A DNA stretch of 40,989 nt from Zoogloea sp. (GCA_023150095.1 JAKLLO010000021.1:1-40989); one strand, 5' to 3'; positions 32,048-40,660 are shown, numbered from the stretch's first letter. Notes: generated from the sequence alone by a model not told the origin. Translations and numbers: made by a program.

Positions 32048-34330
32048 ATGCGTTTCAAATACCTCAAGTACCTGGCCTTCGCCCTCGGTGGCGCCAGCAC
32101 GGCCGTCGCCACCGGTGCGCTGTATCTCTACGCCACCTTTGACGGCGCCCGCCTGGCGACCGACCTGAGCCACTTCACCAAGCAACGCCATCAGCGCACC
32201 CTGCGCTTCGACGGCGCGGTGGAGCTCGCCATGTTCCCGCGGCTCGAGCTGCGCCTGCCGGCCATGTCGCTCTCCGGGCGCAACGGCGACGGCGAATGCC
32301 TGGGCATCGAGCGCGGCACGCTCGGCGTGCGGCTGTTGCCGCTGCTGGCCCGGCAGGTGGTGGTGGATCGGGTCGAGGCCGACGGGCTGCGGCTCGCCCT
32401 GCGCCGGGGCAAGGATGGCAAGCTGTCGGCGGCCGATCTCCTCACCCCGCTGCCCGCCGAGGCGCCGCTGGAGTTCAACGTGGACCGGCTGGCGGTGACC
32501 GGCGGCGTGCTCAACTGGATCGACGAAGCTAGCGGGCGCAACTTCGCGCTGTCCGACATCAACCTCGGCACCAGCCGGCTCGGGCGCAAGGCCGACGGCC
32601 GGCTCGAACTTTCCGCCAGACTCACCCAGGCCACGCCCCTCACCGATGTGCGCATCGAGCTGCAGACCGGCTACCGCCTCGATGGCGACGCCGGCCACCA
32701 GGCCCGTAGCGCCCACCTGGCCGTCCGCGGCGCGTTGGCCGACCGGGCTGGCGTCGATGTGGATCTGGCGCTCGCCGAACTGCTGCTGCCCACCGACGGT
32801 GCGCCCGAGGCGAGCGGCCTGAGCTTCGTCGGCAAGGACAAATCCGACGGGCGCGCGCTGGAGCTGCGTGTCACCGCGCCGCGGGTGGTGCTGGGCGCCG
32901 CCGGCCCCGAGGCCGCCACCGCCGAAGCCGCGCTGCGGATGGATGGCAAGGGCTACGGCGGACAGCTGCGCGCCCGGATTGCGGGCCTCGTCGGCAAGGG
33001 CAACCTGCTGGCGGTGGAAAAGCTCAGCGCCGACATCGACTGGAAGACCCCGGCGGGCCGGCTCGCCGGCAGCCTGGGCGGCGCCGCCAGCTGGCAGGCC
33101 GACTCGCGGGTGCTGGACATCCCGGCGCTGGCCGGCGAGCTGGGCCTTACCGCCGGCAAGTCCGGCGCCACGCCGCTCAAGATCGTCGCCCAGCTTGGCG
33201 GCAAGCTCGACTTCGGCCGCGACAATGGCGGCGGCAAGCTCGATCTGCGCTTCGACGAAAGCCATCTGCAGGGCAGCTGGAGCCTGCCGAAGCTCTCTGT
33301 GCCGAACCTGGGCTTCGACCTCGATGCCGACCGCTTCGACGCCGATCGGCATCTGGGTCCCATCGACGGCGCCACCCGCATCGACGCCGCGGCCCTGGCG
33401 GGGCTGGACGCGGACGGCGTGCTGAAGATCGCCAGCCTCAAGCTCGGTGGCCTGCGCCTCGAACGCCTGCGGCTGCCGCTGGCGCTCCACGGCGGCAAGC
33501 TCGCGACCACGGCCTATACCGGCAATCTCTACGGCGGCACGCTGGAAGGCACGGCCAGCCTGGCGGAGGGCAACAGGCTCCAGTGGCGCAGCTATGTGCA
33601 GGGCGCCAACCTGGCGCCGCTGTTGCGCGACATGACCGGCCGCGAGCCGGCCAGCGGCGCGCTCAACCTGTTCATCGACGTGAGCGGCGCCGGCCAGACC
33701 CTGGCCGACGTGCGCCAGAGCCTGGTTGGCCAGGCCCGCCTGCGCCTGCGCGGCGGCGTGCTGCGCGGCATCGACGCCACGGCGGCGCTGAAGGAATGGC
33801 GCGGCGCGATCCAGGCCCGCCAGCCCGCCAGACGCCCGTACCGGGACGCCGAGAGCACGCCGGTGGGCGAGCTCACGGTTGGTTTCGAGGTGGCCGGCGG
33901 TCACGCCCGCAGCAACGATCTGCAGGCCCGCAGCCCGACCCTGGCGATCACCGGGGGTGGCAGCATCGATCTGGCTGGCCCGGGCGTCGACGCCCTTGCC
34001 CGGTTGAGCTTGCTGGCAGTGGCGCCGGTGGATATGCCGCTGTTGGGCAGTCTGCGCGGCGCAGCGGTGCCGGTGCGGGCCCGGGGCGCCCTGGGGAAGC
34101 CCGAATGGCAGGTTGATCCGTCTGCTGCGCCGCTGGCGCCGGTGAAGCCGGTAGCACTTGCCCAGCCCGCGCCGCCTCCGCCCAGGCCGGTGGCAAAACC
34201 GGCGCCGCCGCGTCCGGCGGCTGCCGCTGCTGCGTCAGCGCCCGCTACGCCGCCGGTAGCTCAGCCGGCGCCTGCCGCGGCTCCGGTCGCAGCGCCAGCC
34301 CCCGCACCCGCGCCGGAGCCCGGGAACTAG
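32048..34330 (+). CDS. AsmA-family envelope protein
   Basis: From the ATG at 32048 (a GTG at 32033 is also possible) the protein has 760 residues. It has an N-terminal membrane anchor (YLKYLAFALGGASTAVATGALYLYA), then beta-rich AsmA-like repeats: FDGAVELAMFPRLELRLPAMSLSGRNG, LAVTGGVLNWIDEASGRNFALSDINLG, and the family core GTLEGTASLAEGNRLQWRSYVQGANLAPLLRDMTG. A C-terminal DUF-type domain follows with VSGAGQTLADVRQSLVGQARLRLRGGVLRGID. The last ~70 residues are a Pro/Ala low-complexity tail. AsmA-like proteins act in inner-to-outer membrane lipid transport and outer membrane assembly. It lies downstream of the CHASE2 kinase on the same strand, 52 bases away. Confidence 0.88.
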   Translation: MRFKYLKYLAFALGGASTAVATGALYLYATFDGARLATDLSHFTKQRHQRTLRFDGAVELAMFPRLELRLPAMSLSGRNGDGECLGIERGTLGVRLLPLLARQVVVDRVEADGLRLALRRGKDGKLSAADLLTPLPAEAPLEFNVDRLAVTGGVLNWIDEASGRNFALSDINLGTSRLGRKADGRLELSARLTQATPLTDVRIELQTGYRLDGDAGHQARSAHLAVRGALADRAGVDVDLALAELLLPTDGAPEASGLSFVGKDKSDGRALELRVTAPRVVLGAAGPEAATAEAALRMDGKGYGGQLRARIAGLVGKGNLLAVEKLSADIDWKTPAGRLAGSLGGAASWQADSRVLDIPALAGELGLTAGKSGATPLKIVAQLGGKLDFGRDNGGGKLDLRFDESHLQGSWSLPKLSVPNLGFDLDADRFDADRHLGPIDGATRIDAAALAGLDADGVLKIASLKLGGLRLERLRLPLALHGGKLATTAYTGNLYGGTLEGTASLAEGNRLQWRSYVQGANLAPLLRDMTGREPASGALNLFIDVSGAGQTLADVRQSLVGQARLRLRGGVLRGIDATAALKEWRGAIQARQPARRPYRDAESTPVGELTVGFEVAGGHARSNDLQARSPTLAITGGGSIDLAGPGVDALARLSLLAVAPVDMPLLGSLRGAAVPVRARGALGKPEWQVDPSAAPLAPVKPVALAQPAPPPPRPVAKPAPPRPAAAAAASAPATPPVAQPAPAAAPVAAPAPAPAPEPGN

Positions 34331-34404
34331 GCCGGTTTCCATACTCCTCCGTACGGTGCTAGATTTGATCCCTGCTGCACCCACAAGAATACCGAGGAGA
34401 CTTC

Positions 34405-35376
34405 ATGAGCATTCCGTCCGTTTTTCGCGGCGCCCTGCGCCTGCCCGCCATCGCCGCGCCGATGTTCCTGGTGTCCGGCCCGTCGCTGGTCATCGAGACC
34501 TGCAAGGCCGGGGTCGCGGGCACCTTTCCGGCGCTCAACGCGCGCACTTCCGAACAGTTTGATGCCTGGCTGGGGGAGATCTCCGGCGCGCTGGCCGCGG
34601 CGAAGGCTGCCGATCCGTCGGCGGTGGTGTCGCCCTACGGCGTCAATCTGATCCTCCACGCCTCCAATCCGCGGGTGGCGCCGGATCTGGAACTCATCTG
34701 CCGCCACAAGGTGCCCTTCGTCATCACCAGCCTGGGCCACCCGGGCGAGGTGGTGAAGGCGGTGCATGAATACGGCGGGCTGGTGTTCTCCGACGTGATC
34801 CACGCCTACCACGCGAAGAAGGCCATCGCCGCCGGCGTGGACGGGATCATCGCGGTAGGCGCCGGCGCGGGCGGCCACGCGGGCACCCAGAGCGGCTTCA
34901 GCCTGGTGCGGGAGATCCGCGAGTTCTGGGATGGCACGCTGGTGCTGGGGGGCTCGATCTCGGATGGGCAGACGGTGCGCGCGGCCGAGGTGCTGGGCGC
35001 CGATTTCGCCTACATGGGCACGCGCTTCATCGCCACCGCCGAATCCAACGCCCAGGACGCCTACAAGCAGATGCTCATCGACAGCGCGGCGGGCGACGTG
35101 GTCTACACCGACGCGATCTCCGGCACCAACGCCAACTTCCTGTGGCCGAGCCTGGAACGGCTGGGCCACAAGCGCGAGGAGCTGGTGCAGGGCGTGGGCA
35201 AGGGCAAGCTGAAGGCCCTGTCGGACGAGGCCAAGGCCTGGCGCGATGTGTGGAGCGCCGGCCACGGCGTGGCGACGATCCACGACGCGCCGCCGGTGCG
35301 CGCGCTGTGCGACCGGCTGGCGGCGGAATACCGCGCGGCCTGCGGGCTGCCGCCGAGCGCGGCCGTCACGGGCTGA
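34405..35376 (+). CDS. Nitronate monooxygenase (2-nitropropane dioxygenase) family flavoprotein
   Basis: A 323-residue FMN-dependent TIM barrel that oxidises nitronates such as propionate-3-nitronate. Motifs: PAIAAPMFLVSGPSLVIETCKAGVAGTFPALNAR near the N-terminus, PYGVNLI, VPFVITSLGHP, VDGIIAVGAGAGGHAGTQ (phosphate-binding, ~147-161) and VLGADFAYMGTRFIATAES. The Glu/Ser residues of the family end are followed by AISGTNANFLWPSLE. The ATG at 34405 has GAGGAG six bases upstream. The true substrate is uncertain because many family members are only annotated by similarity. It converges with the diguanylate cyclase gene. Confidence 0.9.
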   Translation: MSIPSVFRGALRLPAIAAPMFLVSGPSLVIETCKAGVAGTFPALNARTSEQFDAWLGEISGALAAAKAADPSAVVSPYGVNLILHASNPRVAPDLELICRHKVPFVITSLGHPGEVVKAVHEYGGLVFSDVIHAYHAKKAIAAGVDGIIAVGAGAGGHAGTQSGFSLVREIREFWDGTLVLGGSISDGQTVRAAEVLGADFAYMGTRFIATAESNAQDAYKQMLIDSAAGDVVYTDAISGTNANFLWPSLERLGHKREELVQGVGKGKLKALSDEAKAWRDVWSAGHGVATIHDAPPVRALCDRLAAEYRAACGLPPSAAVTG

Positions 35377-35386
35377 CCGCCGCGCT

Positions 35387-36730
35387 TCAGGCGGTGGGGG
35401 GAGGCAGGCTGGCGCGGGCGGGTCGTCCGCGCTTGCCGTCGTACATGCGCTGATCGGCCTGGTTGAGCAGGCCGTTCGGGTCCTGCGCGTCGTCCGGATA
35501 CACCGCCAGGCCGATCGAGCAGCTGATGCGCACGTGGCAGTGGCCGAGGTTGATCGGCAGCGCCACGGCCTGAGTGATCTTGGCGACGATGGCCGCCAGC
35601 GAGCAATCATCGCCAGCCTCGTACAACAGCACCGCAAACTCGTCACCGCCGTAACGGGCGACCCGGTCTTCGGCGCGCACCACCCGCCGCACCCGATAGG
35701 CCACCACCTTCAGCACCGTGTCGCCGGCCTGGTGGCCGTGGGTGTCGTTGATTGCCTTGAAATCGTCCAGGTCGATGAACAGCAGGGCGATGCGCTCGGT
35801 GACCTCCCGCGCGCCGGAGATCGCCGCCCGCAGGTGGCGCTCGAAGTGGTCGCGGTTGAGCTGGCCGGTGAGGCTGTCGTGGTTGGCGCGGAATTCGTTG
35901 CGGCTGGCCCGCTCGTGGAATTCGGTGATGTCCACGATGGTGCCGATGAAGCCGCGGATCTGGCCGTGCTGGTCGCGCAGGGCGCCGGCTTCGGCGCGCA
36001 GCCACAGGGGCCGGCCGCTGGGGTGGATGTAGCGGAATTCTTCCGAGAAGCGGGTTGCCGACTTGACCGCCAGCAGCCAGCGGTCGTGGATGCGGTCCTG
36101 TTCGGCGGCGGGGAGCAGATCCGGCCACGGGCTGCCGGCCACCTGGGCGAGCTCGCGGCCCAGGAGCTGCTCGCCACGTTCGTTGAGAAAGGTGCAGCGG
36201 GCTTCGGCGTCGGCCTCGAAGAGGCCGGCGGGAGCCTGGCGGGCCAGCTCGCGGAAGCGCATCTCGCTGCGCTGGAGTTCTTCCTGGGCGCGGGACAGGC
36301 GCAGCAGGTCGTTGCGCAGCTGGTGGGCCTGCTGCTTGAGAAGCGCCTCGCGGTGCACCGCCTCGGTCACGTCGCGCACCTGCAGCAGGCACATGCGCCG
36401 CGCGCCGTCGTTGGTGGGGGTGACGTCGATGGCCTGCATCATGCGCTGGCTGTGGTCGCTGCCCGGCGGGTAAAGCGGCAGCGGCATCGGGTGCAGGGCG
36501 TGGGAGAGGCGGGCGGTCCAGCCGAAATCGATGGCTTCGCGCACGACCAGGGTGAGCCGCGGGTCGATGTGCTTGCCGAAGGCTTCGCTGAGCGTCATGC
36601 CTTCCGCCTCGGGCGCGGCGCGGGTGGCGCGCTGGGCGATCCAGCGGTTCCACAGGCGGATGCGTCCTTCGTGGTCGAGGAGGATCAGCCCGATGTCGAC
36701 GCTGTCGGCCAGGAGGCGGTTATCGTTCAT
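35387..36730 (-). CDS. PAS-PAS-GGDEF diguanylate cyclase
   Basis: A 447-residue soluble enzyme that makes c-di-GMP from GTP. The first PAS domain (~8-120, VDIGLILLDHEGRIRLWNRW) is followed by a coiled coil (~125-155), a second PAS with PAC (~160-275) and a GGDEF domain (~280-435). The active site GGDEF is intact at 361-365. The inhibitory I-site RxxD (R352-D355) stands five residues before it, so feedback control by c-di-GMP is expected. Metal/GTP-binding FIDLDDFKAINDTHGHQAGD and SCSIGLAVYP are present. Its ATG overlaps the cheC stop by four bases, making it the last gene of a cheY-cheC-GGDEF operon, which is a compact set linking chemotaxis-type phosphorylation to c-di-GMP. Confidence 0.93.
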   Translation of the reverse strand: MNDNRLLADSVDIGLILLDHEGRIRLWNRWIAQRATRAAPEAEGMTLSEAFGKHIDPRLTLVVREAIDFGWTARLSHALHPMPLPLYPPGSDHSQRMMQAIDVTPTNDGARRMCLLQVRDVTEAVHREALLKQQAHQLRNDLLRLSRAQEELQRSEMRFRELARQAPAGLFEADAEARCTFLNERGEQLLGRELAQVAGSPWPDLLPAAEQDRIHDRWLLAVKSATRFSEEFRYIHPSGRPLWLRAEAGALRDQHGQIRGFIGTIVDITEFHERASRNEFRANHDSLTGQLNRDHFERHLRAAISGAREVTERIALLFIDLDDFKAINDTHGHQAGDTVLKVVAYRVRRVVRAEDRVARYGGDEFAVLLYEAGDDCSLAAIVAKITQAVALPINLGHCHVRISCSIGLAVYPDDAQDPNGLLNQADQRMYDGKRGRPARASLPPPTA

Positions 36731-37362
36731 TGGAGCGCCGGGGTGGGCAGCCTGAACAGCTCGGCAACGCGAGCCATGAACTGGTCCACCGACGGCACGT
36801 CCATCAGGAACAGTACGAAGCCCGACAGGTTGTGGGCGGACATCACCATGCCGATCCGGGCAACGAGGATCAGGTTGTCCGGGGCCTTGTCGTCGAGCAG
36901 ATGGGCGGCGTCGCTGCACTGGACACGGGGCAGGGAGCCGATCAGCTCGGTGCCGAACAGGTTGGCGAGGCTGCTCATGCAGCTGTTGATGATGATGTTG
37001 CCGATCTCGGCGAGGGCGTCCTGTTCGAGTTCGGTGATGTGCTGGATCGGCGTGTCGTCGCCCAGCATGCGGCGGACGATTTCGAGGCTGCCGTGCTCAG
37101 GAAAGAGCAGCAGCGCGTCGGTCACAAGGCCGTCGCTGCCGGTGAAGCTCTGGTTGATGCGGCACAGGCGGGCCGGGTCGTGGTCGGCCTTGCCGCCCTG
37201 CAGGCGGTCGGTGAGGTCGTCGCGGGACATGAACTCGACCACGGGCACCGACAGTTCGATCTCCTCGTGGACGATGGCCGCGAAGGTGGCGGCGGCTTCC
37301 CCGAGTGACAGGTTGAAGGCTTCCGCCAGGGCATCCATCTCGAGATCGGAGAAGTTGCGCAT
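36727..37362 (-). CDS. cheC: CheC-family phosphatase
   Basis: CheC-type proteins dephosphorylate CheY-P. The 211-residue protein has two copies of the active-site pattern [D/S]-x3-E-x2-N-x22-P. Site 1 is D10, E14, N17 and P40 (DALAEAFNLSLG...). Site 2 is D115, E119, N122 and P145 (DALAEIGNIIINS...). Both keep the exact spacing, so both may be active. CheC usually works with CheD in deamidation feedback; no CheD is here. The ATG at 37362 lies 4 bases after the cheY-like stop, and the stop overlaps the diguanylate cyclase start. The most direct reading is that it removes phosphate from the cheY-like protein of the same operon. Confidence 0.9.
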   Translation of the reverse strand: MRNFSDLEMDALAEAFNLSLGEAAATFAAIVHEEIELSVPVVEFMSRDDLTDRLQGGKADHDPARLCRINQSFTGSDGLVTDALLLFPEHGSLEIVRRMLGDDTPIQHITELEQDALAEIGNIIINSCMSSLANLFGTELIGSLPRVQCSDAAHLLDDKAPDNLILVARIGMVMSAHNLSGFVLFLMDVPSVDQFMARVAELFRLPTPALQ

Positions 37363-37366
37363 CGCG

Positions 37367-37726
37367 TCAGTCCAGCAGGCCGAGAATGCTGGCAACCACC
37401 GGTTCGGTGATCGGCTTGCGGAAGAAATGCACGCCCAGCTCGGCGGCCCGGCGCTGGATGACCTCCTGGACGTTGGCGGTGAGCAGGGCGAGCCGGATCT
37501 CGGGATGGCTGGACCGCAGCTTCTCGGCCAGTTCAAGCCCCGACATGCCCGGCATGTTCATGTCGATCACGACGAGTTGCGGGGCCTGGCTGGCGAGCAG
37601 GGCCAGTGCCTCGTTGCCGTCGCCGGCCTCGAGGATGTGCACCCCGGGGCGCAGGCTCCGGATGACTGAACTGCACAACATGCGGGAGGCGCGGCTGTCA
37701 TCGACGAGAAGAATGCTGGCTGTCAT
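37367..37726 (-). CDS. CheY-like single-domain response regulator
   Basis: A 119-residue stand-alone receiver domain. The phosphorylation pocket is complete: D9, D10, phospho-acceptor D55 (VVIDMNMPG), T83 (LLTANV) and K104 (FFRKP). There is no output domain. It has a good ribosome site, AAGGAG (37733-37738), six bases before the ATG. The next gene, cheC, starts 4 bases downstream. It should be the signal carrier of this operon. The kinase that phosphorylates it is not nearby; a chemotaxis or hybrid kinase elsewhere is likely. It is preceded by a sequence resembling a FliA (sigma-28) promoter. Confidence 0.93.
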   Translation of the reverse strand: MTASILLVDDSRASRMLCSSVIRSLRPGVHILEAGDGNEALALLASQAPQLVVIDMNMPGMSGLELAEKLRSSHPEIRLALLTANVQEVIQRRAAELGVHFFRKPITEPVVASILGLLD

Positions 37727-37753
37727 GGATCACTCCTTGGGTCTGCTGGCGTG

Positions 37754-37780
37754 CTTACGGCGGCGCAATTGCAAACTTTA
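37754..37780 (-). promoter_or_regulatory. FliA (sigma-28)-like promoter of the cheY-cheC-GGDEF operon
   Basis: On the minus strand TAAAGTTT, identical to the FliA -35 element, is followed by 11 bases and GCCGTAAG. The FliA -10 consensus is GCCGATAA, so this matches GCCG and TAA but lacks one A. It is 28 bases upstream of the cheY-like start codon. A sigma-70 -35-like TTGACT overlaps it, so this is a prediction. Confidence 0.5.
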
Positions 37781-37907
37781 GTCAAATCGACTACACGCCG
37801 GGTTCCTCGGGGTACAGGAGGCGACCTGGGGCTTTCCCGCATCGGCAGAGACGCCGGCGGGCCGGGCCGGTAAGCTGCGGGCTTGCCCAAACTGCCGGTT
37901 GTTGTCC

Positions 37908-39137
37908 ATGTCGCTGTCCTCGCCCTCGCGGGCCTCCCTCGTCACCCGGGTTTTTCTGCCGTTCGCGGCGGGGTATTACCTCTCGTACCTGATGCGCACC
38001 GTGAACGCGGTGATCTCGCCCGATCTGACCCGCGAGCTCGGGCTCGGCGCGGCCGATCTGGGGCTGTTGACCAGCACTTACTTCTTTGCGTTCGCGCTCG
38101 CCCAGATTCCGGTGGGGATCGCCCTCGACCGCTACGGCCCGCGGCGGGTCGAGGCGCTGCTGCTGCTGCTCACCGGGCTGGGTGCAGCGCTGTTCGCGCT
38201 GGGCGACAGCCTGCCGGTGCTGGCGGGGGCGCGGGGCCTGATCGGGTTTGGCGTGTCGGCCTGCCTGATGGCGGGGTTGAAGGGTTTCACCCTGTGGTTC
38301 CCCCGGGAGAAGCTGGCGTCGATGACCGGCTACGTGATGTCCAGCGGCGCCCTCGGGGCGGTGACGGCTTCGGCACCCCTCGAGGCAGTGTTGCCCTTCA
38401 TCGGCTGGCGTGGGGCGTTCTGGGTGGTGGCGGTGCTGGCCGTGCTGGTGGCGGCCACGATCTTCTTCGCGATGCCGGAAAAGGACGATGGCCACGAGAA
38501 AGGCGATCTCCAGCAGGCTCTGCGCGGGGTGGGCGAGGTGTTGGCGGCGGTGCCCTTCCGCGGCTTTGCGGCCCAGTCGGCGTTCTTCACCGGCGGTTTC
38601 ATGGCGCTCCAGGGGCTGTGGGCAGTGCCCTGGCTGATGGAGGTGAACGGCTACAGCCGGGCGCTGGCGGCGGATCACCTGCTGTGGCTCAACGTGGGGA
38701 TGCTGGCCGGTCAGCTTTCGATCGGCACCTGGGCGATTCCCCTGGCGGCCCGCGGTGTGCCGCCCCTGCGCCTGATGCAGATCGGGCTCTTTGCGAGCAT
38801 GGTGGTGGAGGCGCTGATCATCGCGCAGGTGGGCCCGACCCTGGTGCTGTGGTGCCTGCTGGGCGTGGTGTCGGCTACCGGCGCGCAGATGTACGGCGTG
38901 CTGGCGGGCTACTTTCCGCTGCGCCTCGCCGGCCGGGTGACGACCTGCATCAACCTGGTGGCCTTCGTGGGCGCGTTTGGCGTGCAGTGGGGGCTGGGCG
39001 GGCTGGTGGATGGGCTGCGTAGCAGCGGGATGAGCGCCGCCACCGCGCTGGTGGTGGCCTTCGTGCTGTTGCTGGGTGCGCAGGCGCTGAGCTTCATCCC
39101 CCTCTCGCGGGCCGGGCGGTTGCAGCCGGTGGCCTGA
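37908..39137 (+). CDS. MFS transporter (major facilitator superfamily)
   Basis: A 409-residue inner membrane protein with about 12 hydrophobic helices. The first is FLPFAAGYYLSYLMRTVNAVI. The cytoplasmic loop 2-3 motif is DRYGPRRVEALLLLL, and a proline/glycine-rich helix 5 follows (YVMSSGALGAVTASAPLEAV). A central cytoplasmic loop (MPEKDDGHEKGDLQQALRGV) separates the halves. It belongs to the general anion/nitrate-like MFS branches by overall look, but no substrate can be assigned. I use the ATG at 37908; an in-frame TTG 3 codons upstream is less likely. Its stop is 5 bases from the convergent DUF2325 stop. Confidence 0.88.
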   Translation: MSLSSPSRASLVTRVFLPFAAGYYLSYLMRTVNAVISPDLTRELGLGAADLGLLTSTYFFAFALAQIPVGIALDRYGPRRVEALLLLLTGLGAALFALGDSLPVLAGARGLIGFGVSACLMAGLKGFTLWFPREKLASMTGYVMSSGALGAVTASAPLEAVLPFIGWRGAFWVVAVLAVLVAATIFFAMPEKDDGHEKGDLQQALRGVGEVLAAVPFRGFAAQSAFFTGGFMALQGLWAVPWLMEVNGYSRALAADHLLWLNVGMLAGQLSIGTWAIPLAARGVPPLRLMQIGLFASMVVEALIIAQVGPTLVLWCLLGVVSATGAQMYGVLAGYFPLRLAGRVTTCINLVAFVGAFGVQWGLGGLVDGLRSSGMSAATALVVAFVLLLGAQALSFIPLSRAGRLQPVA

Positions 39138-39142
39138 GGGGC

Positions 39143-40426
39143 TCAGGCCTCGTCCTGCCTGGCCACGCTGTATTCGCCCCGATTGACCCGCGCCACGGCC
39201 GCCGCAAAGCTGGATACGCCGCCGCCCTTGTAGAACAGGCACGGCCGGCCGATGCGCTTGCAGTGGCTTTTCACATGGTAGTAGGCGTTGTGGCTGATGT
39301 GGTCGGTGGGGCACAGCACCGCGTCGGCGCCATTGATCAGGTCCGGCAGTCGCGACAGGGATTCCTCCAGCCCGCCGTCGTGGTGGATCAGCCGGATGCC
39401 GAGCCGCCCGGCGAGCTCCCGGTACTGGGCGATCAGCGCGGCGCGGCCGCCCACGTAGAGGATGCAGCGCTCGGTGGTGGCCTGGGGGCAGCCGGCGCAG
39501 TCGTCACTGCCGGCGCGGGTGCACAGGGTTTCGGCTTCGTCGGTCGCGGGCAGGCTGGCCTGCAGGATGGCTTCGAGGGCGTTGCGCTCCGAGAGCGCGG
39601 TGTCACGCTCGGCCGCGATGCGGATGCTCTCCTGATGGGCATCCCTGAGGGTGCTTTCCAGCGTGTAGATGCGCCGGGTGGCGGTGGCGAGGTCTTCGGT
39701 GGCGCCCTGCAGGCTCATTAGTCGGCGGCCCAGATCGACCATCACCTGGCCGGACTCGAAGCGGTGCAGGCGCTTCTTCAGCTCGGCAGCCTCGGTGCGG
39801 GCGGCGTCCCGCTCCCCGAGGGCCGATTCGGCGGCGGCGAGCTGGCGACGCAGGGCGGTGAGCTCGCGCTTGAGGCCGGTGCGCAGTTCGGTGTTTTCCT
39901 TCTCCAGCTGGGCGAGCCGGCGGGTGTCGGCCGCCAGCCCTGCGCCCACCTGGTGGGACAGCATGTGCACGCGCTGGTACGCCGCCTGCAGGGTTTCGGC
40001 GGACGCCATGCGGTGGGTGCACAGCGCCCAAAGGGGCCCGGCCACGTCGCCGCGGGCCAAGCTGGCGTGCCATTCGTCGCGCAGTTCGGCATCCGTCTTG
40101 AAGCGCGCGAAGCGTGCGATGGCGAGTCGGTAGCGGGCGTCGAGGTGGCGCTGGATGGCTTCGGAGGCCGGGTTGCGGCTGCGGGCGTGGCTCACGGCCT
40201 CGACGTGCAGCGCGAAGTCGTCGTCCGGGCGGGCGGCGAAGTGGCAGCGCTTTGCGATGCGCTGCAGGTCGGCCAGCGGCAGGCAGGTGCCGATGATCGG
40301 GCAGTGGTGCTGGGGGTCGAGGGTCCACAGGCGTGGGCGGGCGCGGGGCGTGTCGGGCTTGAGCGGCGCGGGCGGCTCGGCGAACACGGCGGCGCCGGGT
40401 GGCAGGCGTTCAGCGTTGCGGCACAT
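39143..40426 (-). CDS. DUF2325-domain protein with long coiled coil and cysteine clusters
   Basis: A 427-residue cytoplasmic protein. An N-terminal domain (~30-150) carries HHCPIIGTC and KRCHF (H40, H41, C42, C48, C61, H62), which may bind a metal. A coiled coil runs ~165-295. A short Cys set (C302, C310, C313, C321) precedes the DUF2325 domain (~322-415), with ILYVGGRAALIAQYRELAG, HHDGGLEESLSRLPDLINGADAVLCPTDHISHNAYYHVK and PCLFYKGGGVSSF. The function of this family is unknown. It is the second gene of an operon whose promoter carries Fur-box-like sequences, so it is probably induced by iron starvation. It overlaps the preceding 76-residue gene by 17 bases. Family call firm, role unknown. 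Confidence 0.85.
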   Translation of the reverse strand: MCRNAERLPPGAAVFAEPPAPLKPDTPRARPRLWTLDPQHHCPIIGTCLPLADLQRIAKRCHFAARPDDDFALHVEAVSHARSRNPASEAIQRHLDARYRLAIARFARFKTDAELRDEWHASLARGDVAGPLWALCTHRMASAETLQAAYQRVHMLSHQVGAGLAADTRRLAQLEKENTELRTGLKRELTALRRQLAAAESALGERDAARTEAAELKKRLHRFESGQVMVDLGRRLMSLQGATEDLATATRRIYTLESTLRDAHQESIRIAAERDTALSERNALEAILQASLPATDEAETLCTRAGSDDCAGCPQATTERCILYVGGRAALIAQYRELAGRLGIRLIHHDGGLEESLSRLPDLINGADAVLCPTDHISHNAYYHVKSHCKRIGRPCLFYKGGGVSSFAAAVARVNRGEYSVARQDEA

Positions 40427-40640
40427 GGGGCTTCTCCGGGCTGCGGTCGAGACGCTGGCTGGCGCGCTCGCAGAGGTCGCGCAGGTCGCGGTCGGTGTCG
40501 GGAAAATCGGCGAGGCGGGCGAGGAGATCGGCGGCGCGGCGGGAGGCGTGGGGGCAGCCGGTTTCGTCGTAGCTCAGCACGGCGCTGAGGGCGCCGGCCC
40601 ACAGGCTGGCCGGCGGGGCGGATGCGAGGCGGGGTTCCAT
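40410..40640 (-). CDS. Small protein encoded upstream of the DUF2325 gene
   Basis: A 76-residue protein from the ATG at 40640. I do not recognise it. It is helical, with few conserved-looking motifs (LSYDETGCPHASRRAADLLARLADF) and a single cysteine. The last codons overlap the first 17 bases of the DUF2325 gene, so translation is coupled. It is the first gene of the operon behind the Fur-like promoter, and its ATG follows a weak purine-rich site (AAGAGAG). An upstream in-frame start at 40712 would begin before the predicted promoter elements and is unlikely. Small proteins of this sort beside DUF2325 genes are plausible partners (inference). Confidence 0.7.
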   Translation of the reverse strand: MEPRLASAPPASLWAGALSAVLSYDETGCPHASRRAADLLARLADFPDTDRDLRDLCERASQRLDRSPEKPHVPQR

Positions 40641-40660
40641 CGGATCACTCTCTTGTTTGT

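Noticed and set aside
30223-33904. Minus-strand frames of 600 or more codons under the CHASE2 kinase and AsmA genes
   Set aside because: They mirror well-supported plus-strand genes and show no family signature.
34250-34275. tRNA-like phrase GGTAGCTCAG
   Set aside because: It is in the Pro/Ala-rich C-terminal coding part of the AsmA gene. There is no acceptor stem, anticodon arm or T-arm around it.
35246-37669. Plus-strand frame of about 800 codons opposite the cheY-cheC-GGDEF operon
   Set aside because: It is the antisense of conserved genes with intact active sites and has no motif of its own.
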